Shown here: positions 37,549-50,000 of the stretch, in pieces
Position numbering within the stretch: position 1 is the first letter of the stretch
Layout: every line of letters starts with the position of its first letter
Assembly: GCF_900660445.2 (NCBI RefSeq)
Contig: NZ_LR214938.2
Coordinates: 124,001 to 188,000, forward strand
Reading direction: 5' to 3'
Length of the DNA stretch: 64,000 bases
DNA from: Metamycoplasma salivarium
Lineage (GTDB): Bacteria; Bacillota_I; Bacilli_A; Mycoplasmatales; Metamycoplasmataceae
Made by a program: the position numbers and the translations under genes
Notes under the pieces: model-generated
The model's database searches: none
What the model was told of the DNA's origin: nothing
The model's input: the letters and a program-made list of their open reading frames with translations, nothing else

Positions 37549-37672
37549 AAATTTCCTTTAATTTTTTGTCTTTAATTACATTAAATTTAAATGCAATAAT
37601 TAGTTTTTAAATGTGTAATAAGCATAAGTATATAGAAAAAAACTGAAATTTACAAAAAAATTAAAAATAAAA

Positions 37673-37692
37673 AAACGCCATAGACGTTTCGC
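37673..37692 (-). terminator. Possible terminator of the tRNA cluster
   Basis: Short AAACG / CGTTT stem (37673-37677 with 37685-37689) followed on the minus strand by a long T-rich run; weak stem. Confidence 0.4.
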
Positions 37693-37707
37693 CAGAAATT
37701 TCTGAAA

Positions 37708-37783
37708 TGGTGGCTCCGGCAGGAATCGAACCAGCGACACACGGAGCTTCAGTCCGTTGCTCTACCAACTGAGCTACAGAGCC
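37708..37783 (-). tRNA. tRNA-Phe (GAA), CCA encoded
   Basis: 76 bases with complete cloverleaf; anticodon loop CTGAAGC. Last gene of an eight-tRNA cluster. Confidence 0.96.
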
Positions 37784-37786
37784 AAA

Positions 37787-37863
37787 TGGCGGTCCAGACG
37801 GGAATTGAACCCGCGATCTCTTCCGTGACAGGGAAGCGTATTAAACCACTTTACCACTGGACC
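37787..37863 (-). tRNA. tRNA-Asp (GTC), CCA encoded
   Basis: 77 bases; anticodon loop CTGTCAC; discriminator G. Confidence 0.96.
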
Positions 37864-37864
37864 G

Positions 37865-37940
<76 letters not shown>

Positions 37941-37946
37941 ATATAA

Positions 37947-38037
37947 TGGCGGGCAATGAGGGATTTGAACCCCCGCGGGCCGTGAAGCCCCTGGTAGTTT
38001 TCAAGACTACTCCCTTCAGCCTCTTGGGTAATTGCCC
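37947..38037 (-). tRNA. tRNA-Ser (TGA), long variable arm
   Basis: 91 bases; anticodon loop CTTGAAA; class II variable arm. Confidence 0.95.
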
Positions 38038-38038
38038 A

Positions 38039-38115
38039 TGGTGGACCCAACAGGACTCGAACCTGTGACCGACCGGTTATGAGCCGGTTGCTCTAACCAA
38101 CTGAGCTATGGGTCC
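38039..38115 (-). tRNA. tRNA-Ile2 (CAT, expected lysidine-modified)
   Basis: 77 bases; anticodon loop CTCATAA. The acceptor GGACCCA and GGCTCATAACC context resemble Bacillus tRNA-Ile2, so this is called Ile2 rather than Met; it should depend on TilS. Confidence 0.8.
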
Positions 38116-38143
38116 AAATCAAACTCTGCTGAGTTCCTTCATA

Positions 38144-38220
38144 TGGTAGCACCGAAGAGAGTCGAACTCTTGACCTTCCGGGTATGAACCGGACGCTCTA
38201 ACCAACTGAGCTACAGTGCC
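38144..38220 (-). tRNA. Elongator tRNA-Met (CAT)
   Basis: 77 bases; anticodon loop TTCATAC and 3' end GCTACCA resemble elongator tRNA-Met. The acceptor stem starts with a G-U pair. Confidence 0.85.
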
Positions 38221-38223
38221 AAA

Positions 38224-38300
38224 TGGTGGAGAGGAAGGGACTCGAACCCTCTACCTCCTGCGTGCAAGGCAGGCGCTCTGGCCAGGTGAGCTACCCCCCC
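38224..38300 (-). tRNA. tRNA-Ala (TGC)
   Basis: 77 bases; anticodon loop CTTGCAC. Seven consecutive G at the 5' end pair with CCTCTCC. Confidence 0.94.
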
Positions 38301-38306
38301 ATAAAA

Positions 38307-38383
38307 TGGTGAAGAAGACAGGATTTGAACCTGCGACCACTTGGTCCCAAACCAAGCGCTCTACCAAGCTGAGCTACTTCTCC
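38307..38383 (-). tRNA. tRNA-Pro (TGG)
   Basis: 77 bases; anticodon loop TTTGGGA. First gene of the cluster in transcription order. Confidence 0.95.
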
Positions 38384-38448
38384 TTAGCAATAAATGCGTC
38401 TATTATTATATATAAATTTCTGCAAAATACAATTAAAAAAAGTAATTT

Positions 38449-39720
38449 TTAAAGTTCATCATCTCACATAAATTCATAATCAAGTATTTTAACATAATCA
38501 CCATTTTTAATTCCTTTTTCTTTTAGCAATTCATAAACACCTAATGCTTTTAATTTATAGTTTAATCTTCATAAATTATCAATTGATACTAAAGGAATCT
38601 TATGATATAAATCGTAAACTCTTTTGCTTTTAATTTCAAAATGAGAATTATCTAATCTAGTTGCTATTAACGGATCTTGTTCTAATGTAATAGTAATTTC
38701 TTGTTTTTCTAAATCTTTATTAGCGTTTTCAATAATTGAATTTGTTTCTTTTACAGTTTTAGCTAATATTTCAATTACTTTATCAATATTTTCATTTAGT
38801 AAACAAGAACATTCAACAACTTTTAATTTAGAATATTTCTTTTTGAATGCTTTTAAATGTTCTTTATAAGAAGGCAAATCTGATTTGTTAGCAATAATAA
38901 TTTGTGGTAATTTTTCTAAAAACAAATTATATGATGATAGTTCATGATTAATAATTTGATAATCTTTGATTGGATCTTTATCACTAGAACCAAAATCAAT
39001 TACATGAGCTATCACTTTGCATCTTTCAATATGCTTTAAAAACTGAATTCCTAAACCCCTTCCTTTAGCAGCATGCTCAATAAGTCCAGGTAAATCTGCT
39101 GCAACAAATGAATCATCATAATATTTAACAAGTCCAAGTTGAGGAACTAATGTTGTAAAATCATAATTTGCAATTTTAGGTTTTGCATTAGAAATTTTTG
39201 CAAGCAAAGAGCTTTTTCCAGCGCTTGGTTTACCAACGAAACCAACATCAGCTAATACTTTTAAATTCAAAGTTAAATCAAAATGTTCACCTTTGGTTCC
39301 ATTTTCGCAAAGTCTTGGTGCAGTGTTGCGACTTGATTTGAATTTAGCATTACCTTTACCCCCAAGTCCACCTTTAGCAATTAAATATTTATTTTCATCA
39401 ATAACATCAGCTAAAAGTTTGTCATTTTCAAACACCATAGTTCCTAAAGGGACTTTAACAATTAAATCATTTCCATTAGCGCCATAAGCATTTTTTGATT
39501 TTCCATTTTCGCCATTTTCTGCCTTATATTTAGTTTGAAAATGGAATGGTAATAATGTATTTAAACCAGGATCACCTTGAAAATAAACATCGCCTCCATC
39601 GCCTCCATCGCCACCATCAGGACCACCTTTATTAACATTAGCTTCACGACGAAAACTGATGATACCATTACCACCATTACCTGCAGATACTTTAATATTT
39701 ACTTGATCTATAAATTTCAT
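38449..39720 (-). CDS. obgE: GTPase ObgE
   Basis: 423 residues; ribosome-associated GTPase. Glycine-rich Obg fold (NKGGPDGGDGGDGGDVYFQG, YGANGNDLIVKVPLGT), G domain GFVGKPSAGKSSLL, ADLPGLIEHAAKGRGLGIQFLKH (split as ADLPGLIEHA and AKGRGLGIQFL), NKSDLPS, and a C-terminal OCT domain ending KNGDYVKILDYEFMW. It lies next to the tRNA cluster. Confidence 0.97.
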
Positions 39721-39851
39721 ATTCTAAATTGTACTTTAGATTTCAAGTTTGCAAAATAAAAAACATTACCAAATTAAAAGATTCAGCATTTGTAACAAAA
39801 TTAATAATGTAGCAAATAAATTTTGCTATAGATTTAATGAAAGGAGCAAAA

Positions 39852-40100
39852 ATGAATGATTGAAAATTAGTAAATTCAAAAGATGTCAGTATTTATGATG
39901 ATTTTGCTGAAATTTATAATCTTGATGATAAAAAATCATATGAAATTAAAGTTATTTACTATTGTAGATCTAACTGCAACGAGTGAATTCAAATAAATGT
40001 TGACACTTATAAAAAATTAACTCTATGTAAAAGAATATTTACAACTTATGCACTATTTAATAGTAATGAATATGCACAAATAAGACTTATAGAACTATAA
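39852..40100 (+). CDS. Small hypothetical protein
   Basis: 82 residues, two Trp by TGA. It is preceded by GAAAGGAGC and followed by a terminator, which supports a real gene. It has two Cys (CRSNC) and another in KLTLCKR, no signal peptide or membrane segment, and is rich in Tyr and Asn. Not recognised. Confidence 0.55.
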
Positions 40101-40131
40101 TTGAAAGATTCAAAATGAATTTTAATACATA

Positions 40132-40157
40132 AAAACGCCATAAAATTATGGTGTTTT
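40132..40157. terminator. Bidirectional terminator-like hairpin
   Basis: Twelve-pair stem AAAACGCCATAA / TTATGGTGTTTT (one G-U), lying between the small + gene and the minus-strand remnant. Confidence 0.7.
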
Positions 40158-40161
40158 AAAT

Positions 40162-40405
40162 TTACATTTTTTCTAAATCTAGCAAGAAGTCAAATAAGCT
40201 AATTATTTTTATACCTTTTTCATTAATATGAGAAATTGCATTGTCTTTAACAATAAAAATTTTTTGAAACTCATCCCCTGTTTTAAACAATGGTTTTAAT
40301 TCTTGCTCATATTTTTCTTCACTATTAACATTCAATACTGCTTGAATATAATATTTTTGATTAAATTTAGTACATACAAAATTATTTCTAAATTTTTATA
40401 TAAGT
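40162..40405 (-). pseudogene. C-terminal remnant of an AAA_14/DUF4143 ATPase
   Basis: About 80 codons open on the minus strand with no start: FVCTKFNQKYYIQAVLNV, SEEKYEQELKPLFKTGDEF, FIVKDNAISHINEKGIKII, ending FDFLLDLEKM and TAA at 40162-40164. This matches the end of DUF4143 proteins (VDFVxxK..KYYIQV ... HINLxDFLL). The ATPase part is absent. Its broken 5' end abuts the B3/B4 gene. Confidence 0.65.
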
Positions 40406-40449
40406 ATGCATTTTTTGGTCGCTCAAAGGTTCTAAACGTCTAAAAAATG

Positions 40450-41163
40450 CTAGTTTTCTATAATAATTTCACTATTTTGCTTTGTTAAAAAATGCGTTTT
40501 ACAATTTGCATTTAAATATTTTTGTGCATAATTTGACATTTTATTAATTGCATTTTTTAAAGCATCAAATTGAGTTTCATCAACACATTCCATAATTAAA
40601 AATGCATCTTTAGTATTTTCATCAATCATAGTTCTTTTACCATCTCTTCAATTTAAGCATCTGCAAACTGCGCCTTGACTATCATAATAGCAAACTTCAT
40701 TTGGCAATGTTGGTGAGTTTTCTTCTTCTCCCAAAGGATAAAATTCATCACCACCATTGGTAATTCCTAAAATTAAATTTCCATTAATTTTTTTAATATC
40801 TTCTGCACCACAAGGAAGTCCGAATTCTAGAGAAATTGCATTATATAAATCAACTAAAATGTTAATTGAATTTACTTCATTATCTTTTTCAACTCTTTTT
40901 AATAAAGCTTCTATGCTTGACCTAGCACCTTTTTTGGTTTTAAATTTTTGAAAAGTATCACGTCAAACCTTAATTGCAGGATTTTCACTAAAAATTGATG
41001 AAAATTCTAAATGTTTATATGCATCTTTATTAGCTTTTTTTAAAATATCTTGTACTTCTTTAGGGCTGTTATTACTATTTTGCATATTTTTAATTAATAT
41101 AATACCTAACATAGCATTAGGAAATAAATCTCAAAATGATTTATCAACAATAAATTTTTTCAT
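40450..41163 (-). CDS. B3/B4 (tRNA-editing-like) domain protein
   Basis: 237 residues when TGA is Trp; open from ATG at 41163 to TAG at 40450. It resembles stand-alone proteins with the B3/B4 domain of phenylalanyl-tRNA synthetase beta, thought to hydrolyse misacylated tRNA: FPNAMLGIILIKN at the start, NPAIKVWRDTF, RSSIEALLKRV, VDLYNAISLEFGLPCGAED, GAVCRCLNWRDGKRTMID, and AFLIMECVD at the end. It has not been shown to edit a given tRNA. An ATTAGTATG context with weak ribosome binding precedes it. Confidence 0.75.
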
Positions 41164-41208
41164 ACTAACTCATTTCTATTCAACTAAACTATAATAAAAT
41201 TATAAATT

Positions 41209-41892
41209 ATGAATATGGTAGATGAAATATTTGACAATAAAAAAGCTAATTTCGATAAATTAACCAAGTTTGCATTTAAAAAACAAAATGACATATACAC
41301 TTATGAACAAAAATTATCTAACCCAAATTTTTTGTTAAAAATAACTATTGGTAAAGATGATAAAGTAAATGCAAAAATTATTGATATTGCTTTTAATGAT
41401 GAATATAACTTACACAATGTTCAAAACTTTTATGGTCCTTTCAAAGCCCAAATTAGTAATGAATATCAAAAAATACTAACTGAAATTTCAGAAAAATGCT
41501 TTGAAAATATTGGAGATAATAAATTTAACTCTATTCAGACTAAGGAAATTATTGAATATATTAAAAATAAATATCATGATGAGCTTGAATTTTTGTGAGA
41601 TAAATATCCTAAAAGTGCAATTGCTAGATTTAAAGAAACTAAAGAATGATATTTACTAATTATGAAAATTAAAGCATCTAGTCTTAAATTAAATTTAGAT
41701 AAAGAAATAGTAATCATTAATTTGCATAACAATGAAGATGAAATATTAAAATTGCTTGATAATAAGCAATATTTTTCAGCATATCATATGAATAAAAAGC
41801 ATTGATATACCATCATTTTAGATAATGGATTAGAATCTAATGCAATTTTTAAGCAAATAGATGAAAGTTATAAACTAGCTTTATCAAAGTAA
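41209..41892 (+). CDS. MmcQ/YjbR-family protein
   Basis: 227 residues. The C-terminal ~100 residues (YPKSAIARFKETKEWYLLIMKI, shown as YPKSAIARF and KETKEWYLLIMKI; YFSAYHMNKKHWYTIILD) match the YjbR fold, often called a DNA-binding or cyaY-like domain. The N-terminal ~125 residues are a second domain seen in many Firmicutes relatives. Precise function is unknown. It is followed after 16 bases by trmL. Confidence 0.75.
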
Positions 41893-41908
41893 GTATAATA
41901 GTTAAATT

Positions 41909-42433
41909 ATGATTAATATTATTCTATATCAACCTGAAATTTGCCCTAATACTGCAAACATTATAAGAACATGTTCTGCTGCAAACGCAAAATTACATAT
42001 TATTAAACCAATTGCATTCGATTTACATCCTCATTGATTAAAAAGAAATGCTGCAGGTCATTTTTTAAGTGAAATTCAACATGAAATTCATGAAACTTAT
42101 GATGATTTTTATAAAAAATATGGACAAAAAAATATTTATTACATTACAAGATATGGCTTAAAAACTTACTCAGACATTAAATTTAGTAAGGAATTAAAAG
42201 AAAATAATGAACTTTGAGTAATGTTTGGCACAGAATCTACAGGAATTCCTAAACAAATTATGCAAACTAATATTAAAAATTGTTTAAGAATTCCAATGGA
42301 TGCATCATGTCGTAGCTTAAATTTAGCTAATTCTGTATCAATTGTTTTATATGAAATTTTAAGACAAAATAAGTTCAAAACTCTCTCACTTTTCGAAGTA
42401 CAAAAAGGTAAAGATTTTATTTTGGAAAAATAA
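41909..42433 (+). CDS. trmL: tRNA (cytidine(34)-2'-O)-methyltransferase
   Basis: 174 residues, SPOUT fold. It methylates the wobble ribose of tRNA-Leu isoacceptors in known cases. The motifs NIILYQPEICPNTANIIRTC at the start, VMFGTESTGIP (knot), and IPMDASCRSLNLANSVSIVLYE at the end are diagnostic. One short leader separates it from the YjbR gene. Confidence 0.93.
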
Positions 42434-42440
42434 TTTTAGA

Positions 42441-42468
42441 AATGTCACAATTTGTTGTGGCATTTTTA
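42441..42468 (+). terminator. Terminator after trmL
   Basis: AATGTCACAA / TTGTGGCATT (42441-42450 with 42454-42463, one G-U) followed by T residues. Confidence 0.85.
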
Positions 42469-42646
42469 TTTTGCACAAAAAATACACATTAAATTACCAA
42501 TATTGAAATTATTTTTGTCTTTTTTATTAACTTCTAGGTTTAATTTTTTTTCGTAATTTTTAAAAAATTTCAATTTTATTATAATAGGTTCATACTTACG
42601 AAAAAGTAGAATAGATAAACAAGAAATTAACTGAGAGGTTTTTTAA

Positions 42647-45600
42647 ATGAAACAAAAAAATAAAAAAGCATTATATGCTTTAGCTAGTTTATTAACACTA
42701 CCTGTAATATTACCGCTTGCTGCTTCTAAGTGCAAGCCAAATACACCAAATAAACCTGACAATCCTGATAAACCAACTCCACCACCAGTGGTTGATGATG
42801 TTAAAAAAGAATTAAATGATGTTGCTAAAAACATCACACTTGATGTTGAAAAAAATCATCAAAAGAAGCTTCAAAAATTACTAAAGAAAATATCTTGTTT
42901 TCTAATTATGATACACAAAAATATGAAGTATCAATTTTAAATTTATCAATTGGTGATGATCCAACAATTTTAAATGTAACTTATGTTGTTAAAAAGATAG
43001 GAACAGACAAAGTTAGTGATCCTGCTGCAAAAACAATAACGGGATTTAAATTACCAAAAGGTCAATATAAACGTCCAAAATCTGATGTTTTAATTAAAAA
43101 AGAAGACAAAATTAGATATTTATCAATTGGTGATTCTATTTCAGCTGGATTTACTGGTGAATTAGATCAAGACTATCATGGTGAATTTAAAAATGGTAAT
43201 GTTTCTGGCATGTCACTTGCAGCTTATTTAGCTTATTATTTAAATAAAATAGATAGTGGTAAAAGACTCGAAAGTTTCAAAAACTTTGCTACTACAAATT
43301 CAACCATTTGAGAATGACTGGATTTATTAGATGCTGATTATACTCCAACAGATCCTAAATATAAAAAAGAACATAGTGTTTATCAAGGTACATTTTATAG
43401 ATTTAGCGATAAAGCTAAATTAAAAGAAGAATTAATTAAAGAAATTCAAAATGCTAACCTAATGACAATGACTTTGGGTGCAAATGATTTTTTAAGAATT
43501 GCTTTGCAAGTGTTTGAAAAAGTAGGACTTATTGATGATTTACAAGAAATGTTTCTTAAAGGTCAATTTGATCAACAAAAATTATTAAAATTCTTAGTTT
43601 TCTTGCAAGAAGCAAAAAATGAAATTCAAGCAAGAATGGAAGCATTATTAAATAAAATTAAAGAGATTAACCCAAATCTTAATATAAATGTGTTAAATTA
43701 TCCTGCCCCTTTTTATAGATTACTAAGTTCATTGCTTAGTTCAGCACCTATTCCTAATGAACTTAAATCTTTTGCAAGTCTTGAATTTTTAATGGATCAA
43801 TTAAGCGATCCGCTTAAAACTGCTGTAAAAAATGTAGGTGATAATACTAACTTTATTGATATGGTTGATAATAGTTTTTGGAACAAAAACCAAAAAGATT
43901 TAACCAAAATATTGTTTGACTTGCATCCAACTCCATATGGTTATAAAAAACTTGCACAAGATGTGTTTGTAAGACTTATTTCTCACATAGTAAATAAAGA
44001 AGCATTACAAAATTTAGGTTGAACTAAGAAATATACCAATAAAACTAATGATGCTTATAAATGACAAATAGAAACTAACGAAAGTGTTTCAAAAATTTAT
44101 AAAGACATAATTGGTGAAAATCCACAAGATGCTTACAATAAACTATTTGAAAAAGATGAACTTTATAAGGCTATTGAACCTAAATTAAATGGTAATAATT
44201 TGTCAAATAGATTGCAAGGTTTTCCTGAAGGATACATTCAAGAAATCTTTATGTCTATTGTTAATAAAATTTTCCAATCAGACTTTTTAAAGAAAATTGA
44301 TCCAGATGAAAATATTCCTAATTTCTTCAAAAACCAAAATAAAGCCGCTCTAAAAGCTTTAATTAAATGATTTGTTAAATCAGATTATTTAAAGAAAAAC
44401 TTAGATAAAGCTCAAGAATTGACACAAAAAGCTGCATCAGATGAAAAAACTGGAAATATTAATTTTGCTGATTTAACAAAAATTTTGAATGAAACATTAT
44501 TTGACCCTCAAGAATTACTTAAACTTGCAAAAGAAATTTTATCTAGTGACTTTACAAAAGAATTTAAAGATGAATTTACCGATGCGATTACAAGATTTGT
44601 TCAAAATGCATTAAAATATGACAAGTTTGATGCGATAATTGGCAAACTTATTGATAAAACTTATGACTCAGTTAAAACATATATTCCTTCAAAAGAACAA
44701 TACAAAAATTTACTAACTAAAATTATTACTCATGAAAAAATGCCTAAATTCTTTGGGCAAACTTTAAAATCATTATTAACCTCTATTGGTGAAAATTCTT
44801 TAGATTCAATTGATTCATTTAATGGATTAATTAAAGCATTTTTTGCAAATCAAACCGAAAATGGAAAAATCGCACAAGAATTCTCTGAATTATTTAACGC
44901 ATTATTAAAAGATGCTGATATTAACACATTATTTGGAAATATACTAGCAGATTACATATCTACAGCTTATCCAGAAATTATGCAACAAGAACCTCAAATT
45001 GAAAAAAATGAACTTAAAAAACTAGTTGGTGCATTCATAAATTCTGGAATTGCAATTAATGATAAATTTAATTTTGACAAAATGCTAGCTAATAGTTTAT
45101 TAAATGAATTAAAAACTAATGGACTAGATTTCAAATTTGATACATTTGCAAAAACATTAGCTAACAATTTCAAAGATTTTGCTTTGAAAAACTATGAAAC
45201 TCTATTAATTGAAAGTTTAAAAATTGTTTCTTCAAGCAACGAACTTAAAGACCCTCAAATTCAAAAAACTTTCAAAAAATTATTTGTCAATGTTTATAAA
45301 TACTTAGATAAGCAATTTGGCTTTAAACAAAAATTATTAGAACTTATTAAGAGCCAATTACCTGCATTAATTTCTGAAAATGATTTTAATGAAATATTCG
45401 ATAGTTTTGTAAGTGATGATAATTTAGAAAAATTAGCTAATTTTATACTTAATATAACTTCAAATAATGACTTTGATTGAACCAAAATTAAAAGCTTAAA
45501 AGACTTATCAAATGCAATCTTCTCATCTAATAAAACAAATCCAGTTAAGTTTATTAAAGATATTTTGTCATCTTCAAAAGATAATGAAAAATTTATAAAT

Positions 45601-48600
45601 GTTGTTTATAAACTAATAAATTCAACTTCAATTTTTGAAGGTATTGATGAAGATAATGCTAAAAAAATTGTTAAGGCAATTTTATCTACTACTCTTAAAA
45701 TTGATGATGAACTTGCAATCAGCAATGATTTTGCAAAATTTGTTGTTGAGAAATTACTGCTATGAAATCCAAATGAAAAGCTTGATTTTAAAGCAATATT
45801 ATTAGAATTTGCAAACAACCTAAAATCTCAAATAAAAGACAAAGAAACATTAATTAAAATAGTTAAAGTTCTTCTTTCTGACATTGATTTAGAAGAAGCT
45901 ATTTTAGAAAAATTGTTTGACAATCTTTACAAATTAATTAAATCAAAACTTAATCTAGCAGATTATGCTTGGAATTTTGTAGGTTCAAAATTATCTTCAT
46001 ATATTAGTGAAAATGAATTTAAAACATTAACAACTACTTTATTAAATAATAAATCAGCACAAGAATTATTAAGAAACACAATTGTTAAGACTTTCTTGTC
46101 AATGAAAAAACAAGATTTAAGCAATCTAAAAACATTTAGTGATTTATTGAAAATTGCTTTAAATAAAGATGGTTATTTATATAAAGAATTACCTAATGTT
46201 TTAAAGAAAATCTTTACAGAAAAATTAACATCACAAACTGCTAAAACTCTCATAGCCAAATTTGCTAAGAGAATTCTTTCTTCAAAAGCACCTCAATATC
46301 AAGATAAAGTAACAGAAGAAAGAATTGAAAAACTACTTGCATTAGTTGCAGAATATTTTGTTAAATCTGACGAAGAATTAAAATACTTTGTCCCAACTAT
46401 TCAATGGATTTTTAGATACATAGCTGACAAAAATGAAAATTTTGATGTAAAACAATTCTCAATTGATTTAAGAGATCAAATAAAAGCTAAATTGTTAGAA
46501 AGAATTAAAGGTAAAGAAGAATATTTTGGTAAAGAATTTGCAACCTTGTTTACTGAAATTAATAATAAACACCACTTTTCTAATTTGATTTGATTATCAA
46601 TTGGTTCAAAATTATCTTCATATATTAGTGAAAATGAATTTAAAACATTAACCAACAATTTAGTAACACTTCCTGAAACAAAACAATTCTTAGAAAAATT
46701 TATGACAATGGTTCTAAAATCAGCAAATGCTGAAATGTTGTCAAGTTTAACATTAGTTGATAATGTTATTAAGCAATTCTTTAAACCAAATGCTGAAATT
46801 ACTAAGAATTTTGCTAAAGAATTTACTATATATCTAACAAGTGTTTTAAAAAATGAAACAATTAGAGCTTCATTTGCAACAATTGTTAAAAATTACTTGC
46901 ATAAAAATTACCCAGATTATCTAAATAATTTTGATGACAATAAGATTAATGAACTTATAAAAGTTGCTTTATCTGCATTTGTGAACATTGAATCTAACAC
47001 TCACATTTTAGAAAATGATCTTAATCTAGCTATTAAAGAATTAGCAGATAAAGGTACAAAAATAGATGTAAAAGTATTAATTAACAAGATAAAATCTAAT
47101 ATTTTAGATAACAAATTTGCTCTATTTAAAGCAATTATGAAAACTGATGATGTAAAAACAGCTAAGGAACTATTTAAATCATTGTTAACACATGGTTATG
47201 GTTTATTTAAAGATAAGTTTAATTTAAAAGAAGTTATATCAAATGCACTTTCTGCATTTATAGACGTAGAAAAAGTTTCAAAAATACTTGATGAACTTTT
47301 AAATAATGATGTTATTGAAGAAATTTATAACACTATTTTTGACACTATGTTTAATAACTTGCAAGTTTTTGAAAAAGCAAATAATTTCACCGAATATGTT
47401 ACAGAATTATTTAAAAATGATGGAACTAAATTATCAACATTAATTGAAAAAACTCTAACTTCAATCTTAAACAAACAAAATATTAAAGAAGCATTGTTTA
47501 CATTGTTTAACGAATATAAATTAATAGATGAATTTACTGAAAATGACGAAAATGATTTAATTAGCTTTATTCCTAAATTAATCAAGACATTAGATGATAA
47601 ATTCAAATTAACTGAAAATGCTATCTTAAAATTAACGACATTTATTGACAATAATGAATTTGGAAAAATTAAAACTAATTTATTCGGTGAAATACTAGCT
47701 AATATTAAAGAACAAATTAACACACCTAACAAGCAATTTAAATTGTTTGCATGAATTTTAAAAGATAATACATTTGCAAATAAAAAAGATTTAATTGGCA
47801 AGTTAATAGCAAATATTTATTCATTTGGAATAGAAAAATTCTTACCTAATTTAGAAGATATATACACTCAACTTCCAAATTCTGTCCAAGAATTTATTAC
47901 TAAAGAACAATTTGATTCATTACTCTCATCAATAATTAAATCTTCATATACTAAACAATTTATCAAAGACGTTGTTGATATTATGTTTAGTAAAAACTTT
48001 GATTTTGACAATGTTGAAACATACATATCATTTGCTAAAAAAATATTAGTTGAAATCAAAGATGACATTAAACCTAAATTTATTGCATATGCAAATAATA
48101 TTTTAGGTACGCCTACAGTTCAAAATGATTTAGTTGCAATTATCAAAAATGTTGCAAAAAGTATGTCAGATATTGTTTTTGATGACAAACATGATGAATT
48201 CTTTAAAAAATTATTAGCTCATGCATTTACTATCTTTGATGATGTAAAACTATATGACACATTTTCAAATGCTATTATCAATAACCTTGATGACCCTGCT
48301 AAATTTGTAGAAACTATTAAAAATACAATTATTAATTTGCCATTCACAGATCCTAAATGATTGATTTCAATTCTAACTCAAACTACAATTAAAGAATCTA
48401 AAGCTGATGTTATTAAACTAATTGAAGACATCTTTGGTCAATATATTAACGATGAAACAAAAATTGAAAAATTATTAACCAAATTAAATCTAGTTAATGT
48501 AATTAATAAAGATTCAAATACTCAAGATATTACTAAACAATTTATTATTTCAGTCCTTAAAAATGCTAAAACTAAAGAGCTAATTAGTAAAGTTATTGAA

Positions 48601-49986
48601 ACAATTTTCGATAATGCTGAAACTCTTAAAGATTCAGAAAGATGAGTTGATGTTATTCAAAAACTTGCTAATTCAACAAGCATTAATGATTTAAAAACAT
48701 TAATTAAAGAATTTATTGAATCAGTAATTACAAGCAATGATCTATTTTCAAAGCAAATTGATATTACATTGAACCAAATGTTTTTAGCAAAACCTGAACT
48801 TTACAGAACAAATATTGTTGAAAAAAACAAAAATAATACAGTTGCTAAATTTATGGATAGTTTCTTAAAATCAATAGTGAAAGAAAAAACATTGTTTGAG
48901 CAAATTTACAATAATGTATTTGAGCAACTAAAACATCTACCAACAAACACTGATAATCAAATTATGCAACTTATATACACTATTATTAAAGGCGCTTCAA
49001 AAATAGTTGCAACAAGTGACTTTAACCCTTCAAACAATGAAATTAATATTGATTTAGTTAAAGCGGTTGCATTGGGAAATAACATATACAATATTATGAA
49101 AAATGTTGATCCAACTAGTTATGTAAACTTTATTAACTATATGTTTGAAGTAACTAAATTTAGTTTAGACGGTGGATTATATAGCTTCCTATTTACTGGC
49201 ACACTTAAAGATAGTGCTTCGAAACATTTAGGCAAAATGAAACTAAAATCTAGATCAGCAAGAGCATTGCAACAACTAGCAAGCACTAAAGAAGAAAAGA
49301 AATATGAACCAGTGCAAAAACCAAAAATATCTATTAAATACAATATGGATATTTCAACGATTGTTTCACTTTTAAATAATATTTCTCCTTTACTTCAATC
49401 TACATTAATACCTGCAGTAAAATCTTACATTACCGATATTTCTAATAAAAAATATGAAAATATTAAAGATGTTAAAAAATTAGATAGTTATAAAGCAATT
49501 ACAAGAATATACACTTCTCTCTTATTGCTTGCATATCCGCAAACTTATAATAAAGAGTTTGAAAAAACCATTGTATTCTTTAAAGTTAAAGTCAATCTAT
49601 TTTGGCAAACAGGAACATTTAAAGGTCTTGCTACAGAAGGATTTACATCAACAGCTGTTTACAATATTATTAGAGATTTATTATTTGCAGATACGGAATT
49701 AAAAAACAAAATTACAACATTATATAATACCAATGAAAGTGCTAACATAGTAGGATTAAATAGATTTGGACAATATGATGAACATTTCTTTGCCGGAACC
49801 CATAAAGATTCAAGATCTGAAGACTTTAAGCAATGAAAGAAACATTCAGACGATTCAATTCTTGCATTTATTTGAAACCACGATAAAAAAGACACTGAAT
49901 ATCATAATGAAGAAAATATTGTATTAATTGCAAAAGCCTTACAATATGGTTATCTATATAAAGATATGGATAAAGACAACGAATAA
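42647..49986 (+). CDS. Giant SGNH-hydrolase lipoprotein, frameshifted in a poly-A tract
   Basis: Restored, ~2,446 residues. The signal peptide ends at PLAASKC (the lipobox has Lys before Cys, common enough in mycoplasmas), then a Pro/Asp/Asn-rich stalk, a Lipoprotein_17-like module ending ITGFK, and an SGNH/GDSL esterase domain with GDSIS (~162), GANDF (~276) and DLHPTPYGY (~424). The remaining ~1,950 residues are helical, Lys/Asn/Phe-rich and repetitive. Seven A at 42849-42855 put the first ~68 codons in frame with a TAA at 42938-42940; an eighth A gives GTT GAA AAA AAA TCA and joins the long frame ending 49986. As read, only 97 residues are made. Confidence 0.85.
42849..42855. repeat. Poly-A(7) slippage site in the giant lipoprotein gene
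   Basis: Seven A at the exact point where the two reading frames must join; eight would restore the long frame. Confidence 0.75.
45982..46031 (+). repeat. 50-bp perfect direct repeat, first copy
   Basis: Identical for 50 bases to 46603-46652, encoding GSKLSSYISENEFKTL in the same frame; 621 bases (207 codons) apart. Confidence 0.9.
46603..46652 (+). repeat. 50-bp perfect direct repeat, second copy
   Basis: Second copy of the repeat at 45982-46031, same strand and frame. Confidence 0.9.
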
Positions 49987-50000
49987 TCAAAAGTGTAAAA

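Noticed and set aside
38039-38220. Two CAT tRNAs as duplicated tRNA-Met
   Set aside because: Acceptor and anticodon-stem features separate an Ile2-type from an elongator Met-type.
38216-38452. 78-residue open frame across the tRNA cluster, + strand (MPNGGEEGTRTLYLL...)
   Set aside because: It is antisense to tRNA-Ala and tRNA-Pro; such tRNA-derived peptides are a known misannotation and it has no ribosome-binding site.
47325-47801. 158-residue minus-strand frame inside the giant lipoprotein gene
   Set aside because: Antisense to the long coding frame; composition is that of complemented Lys/Asn-rich helical codons.
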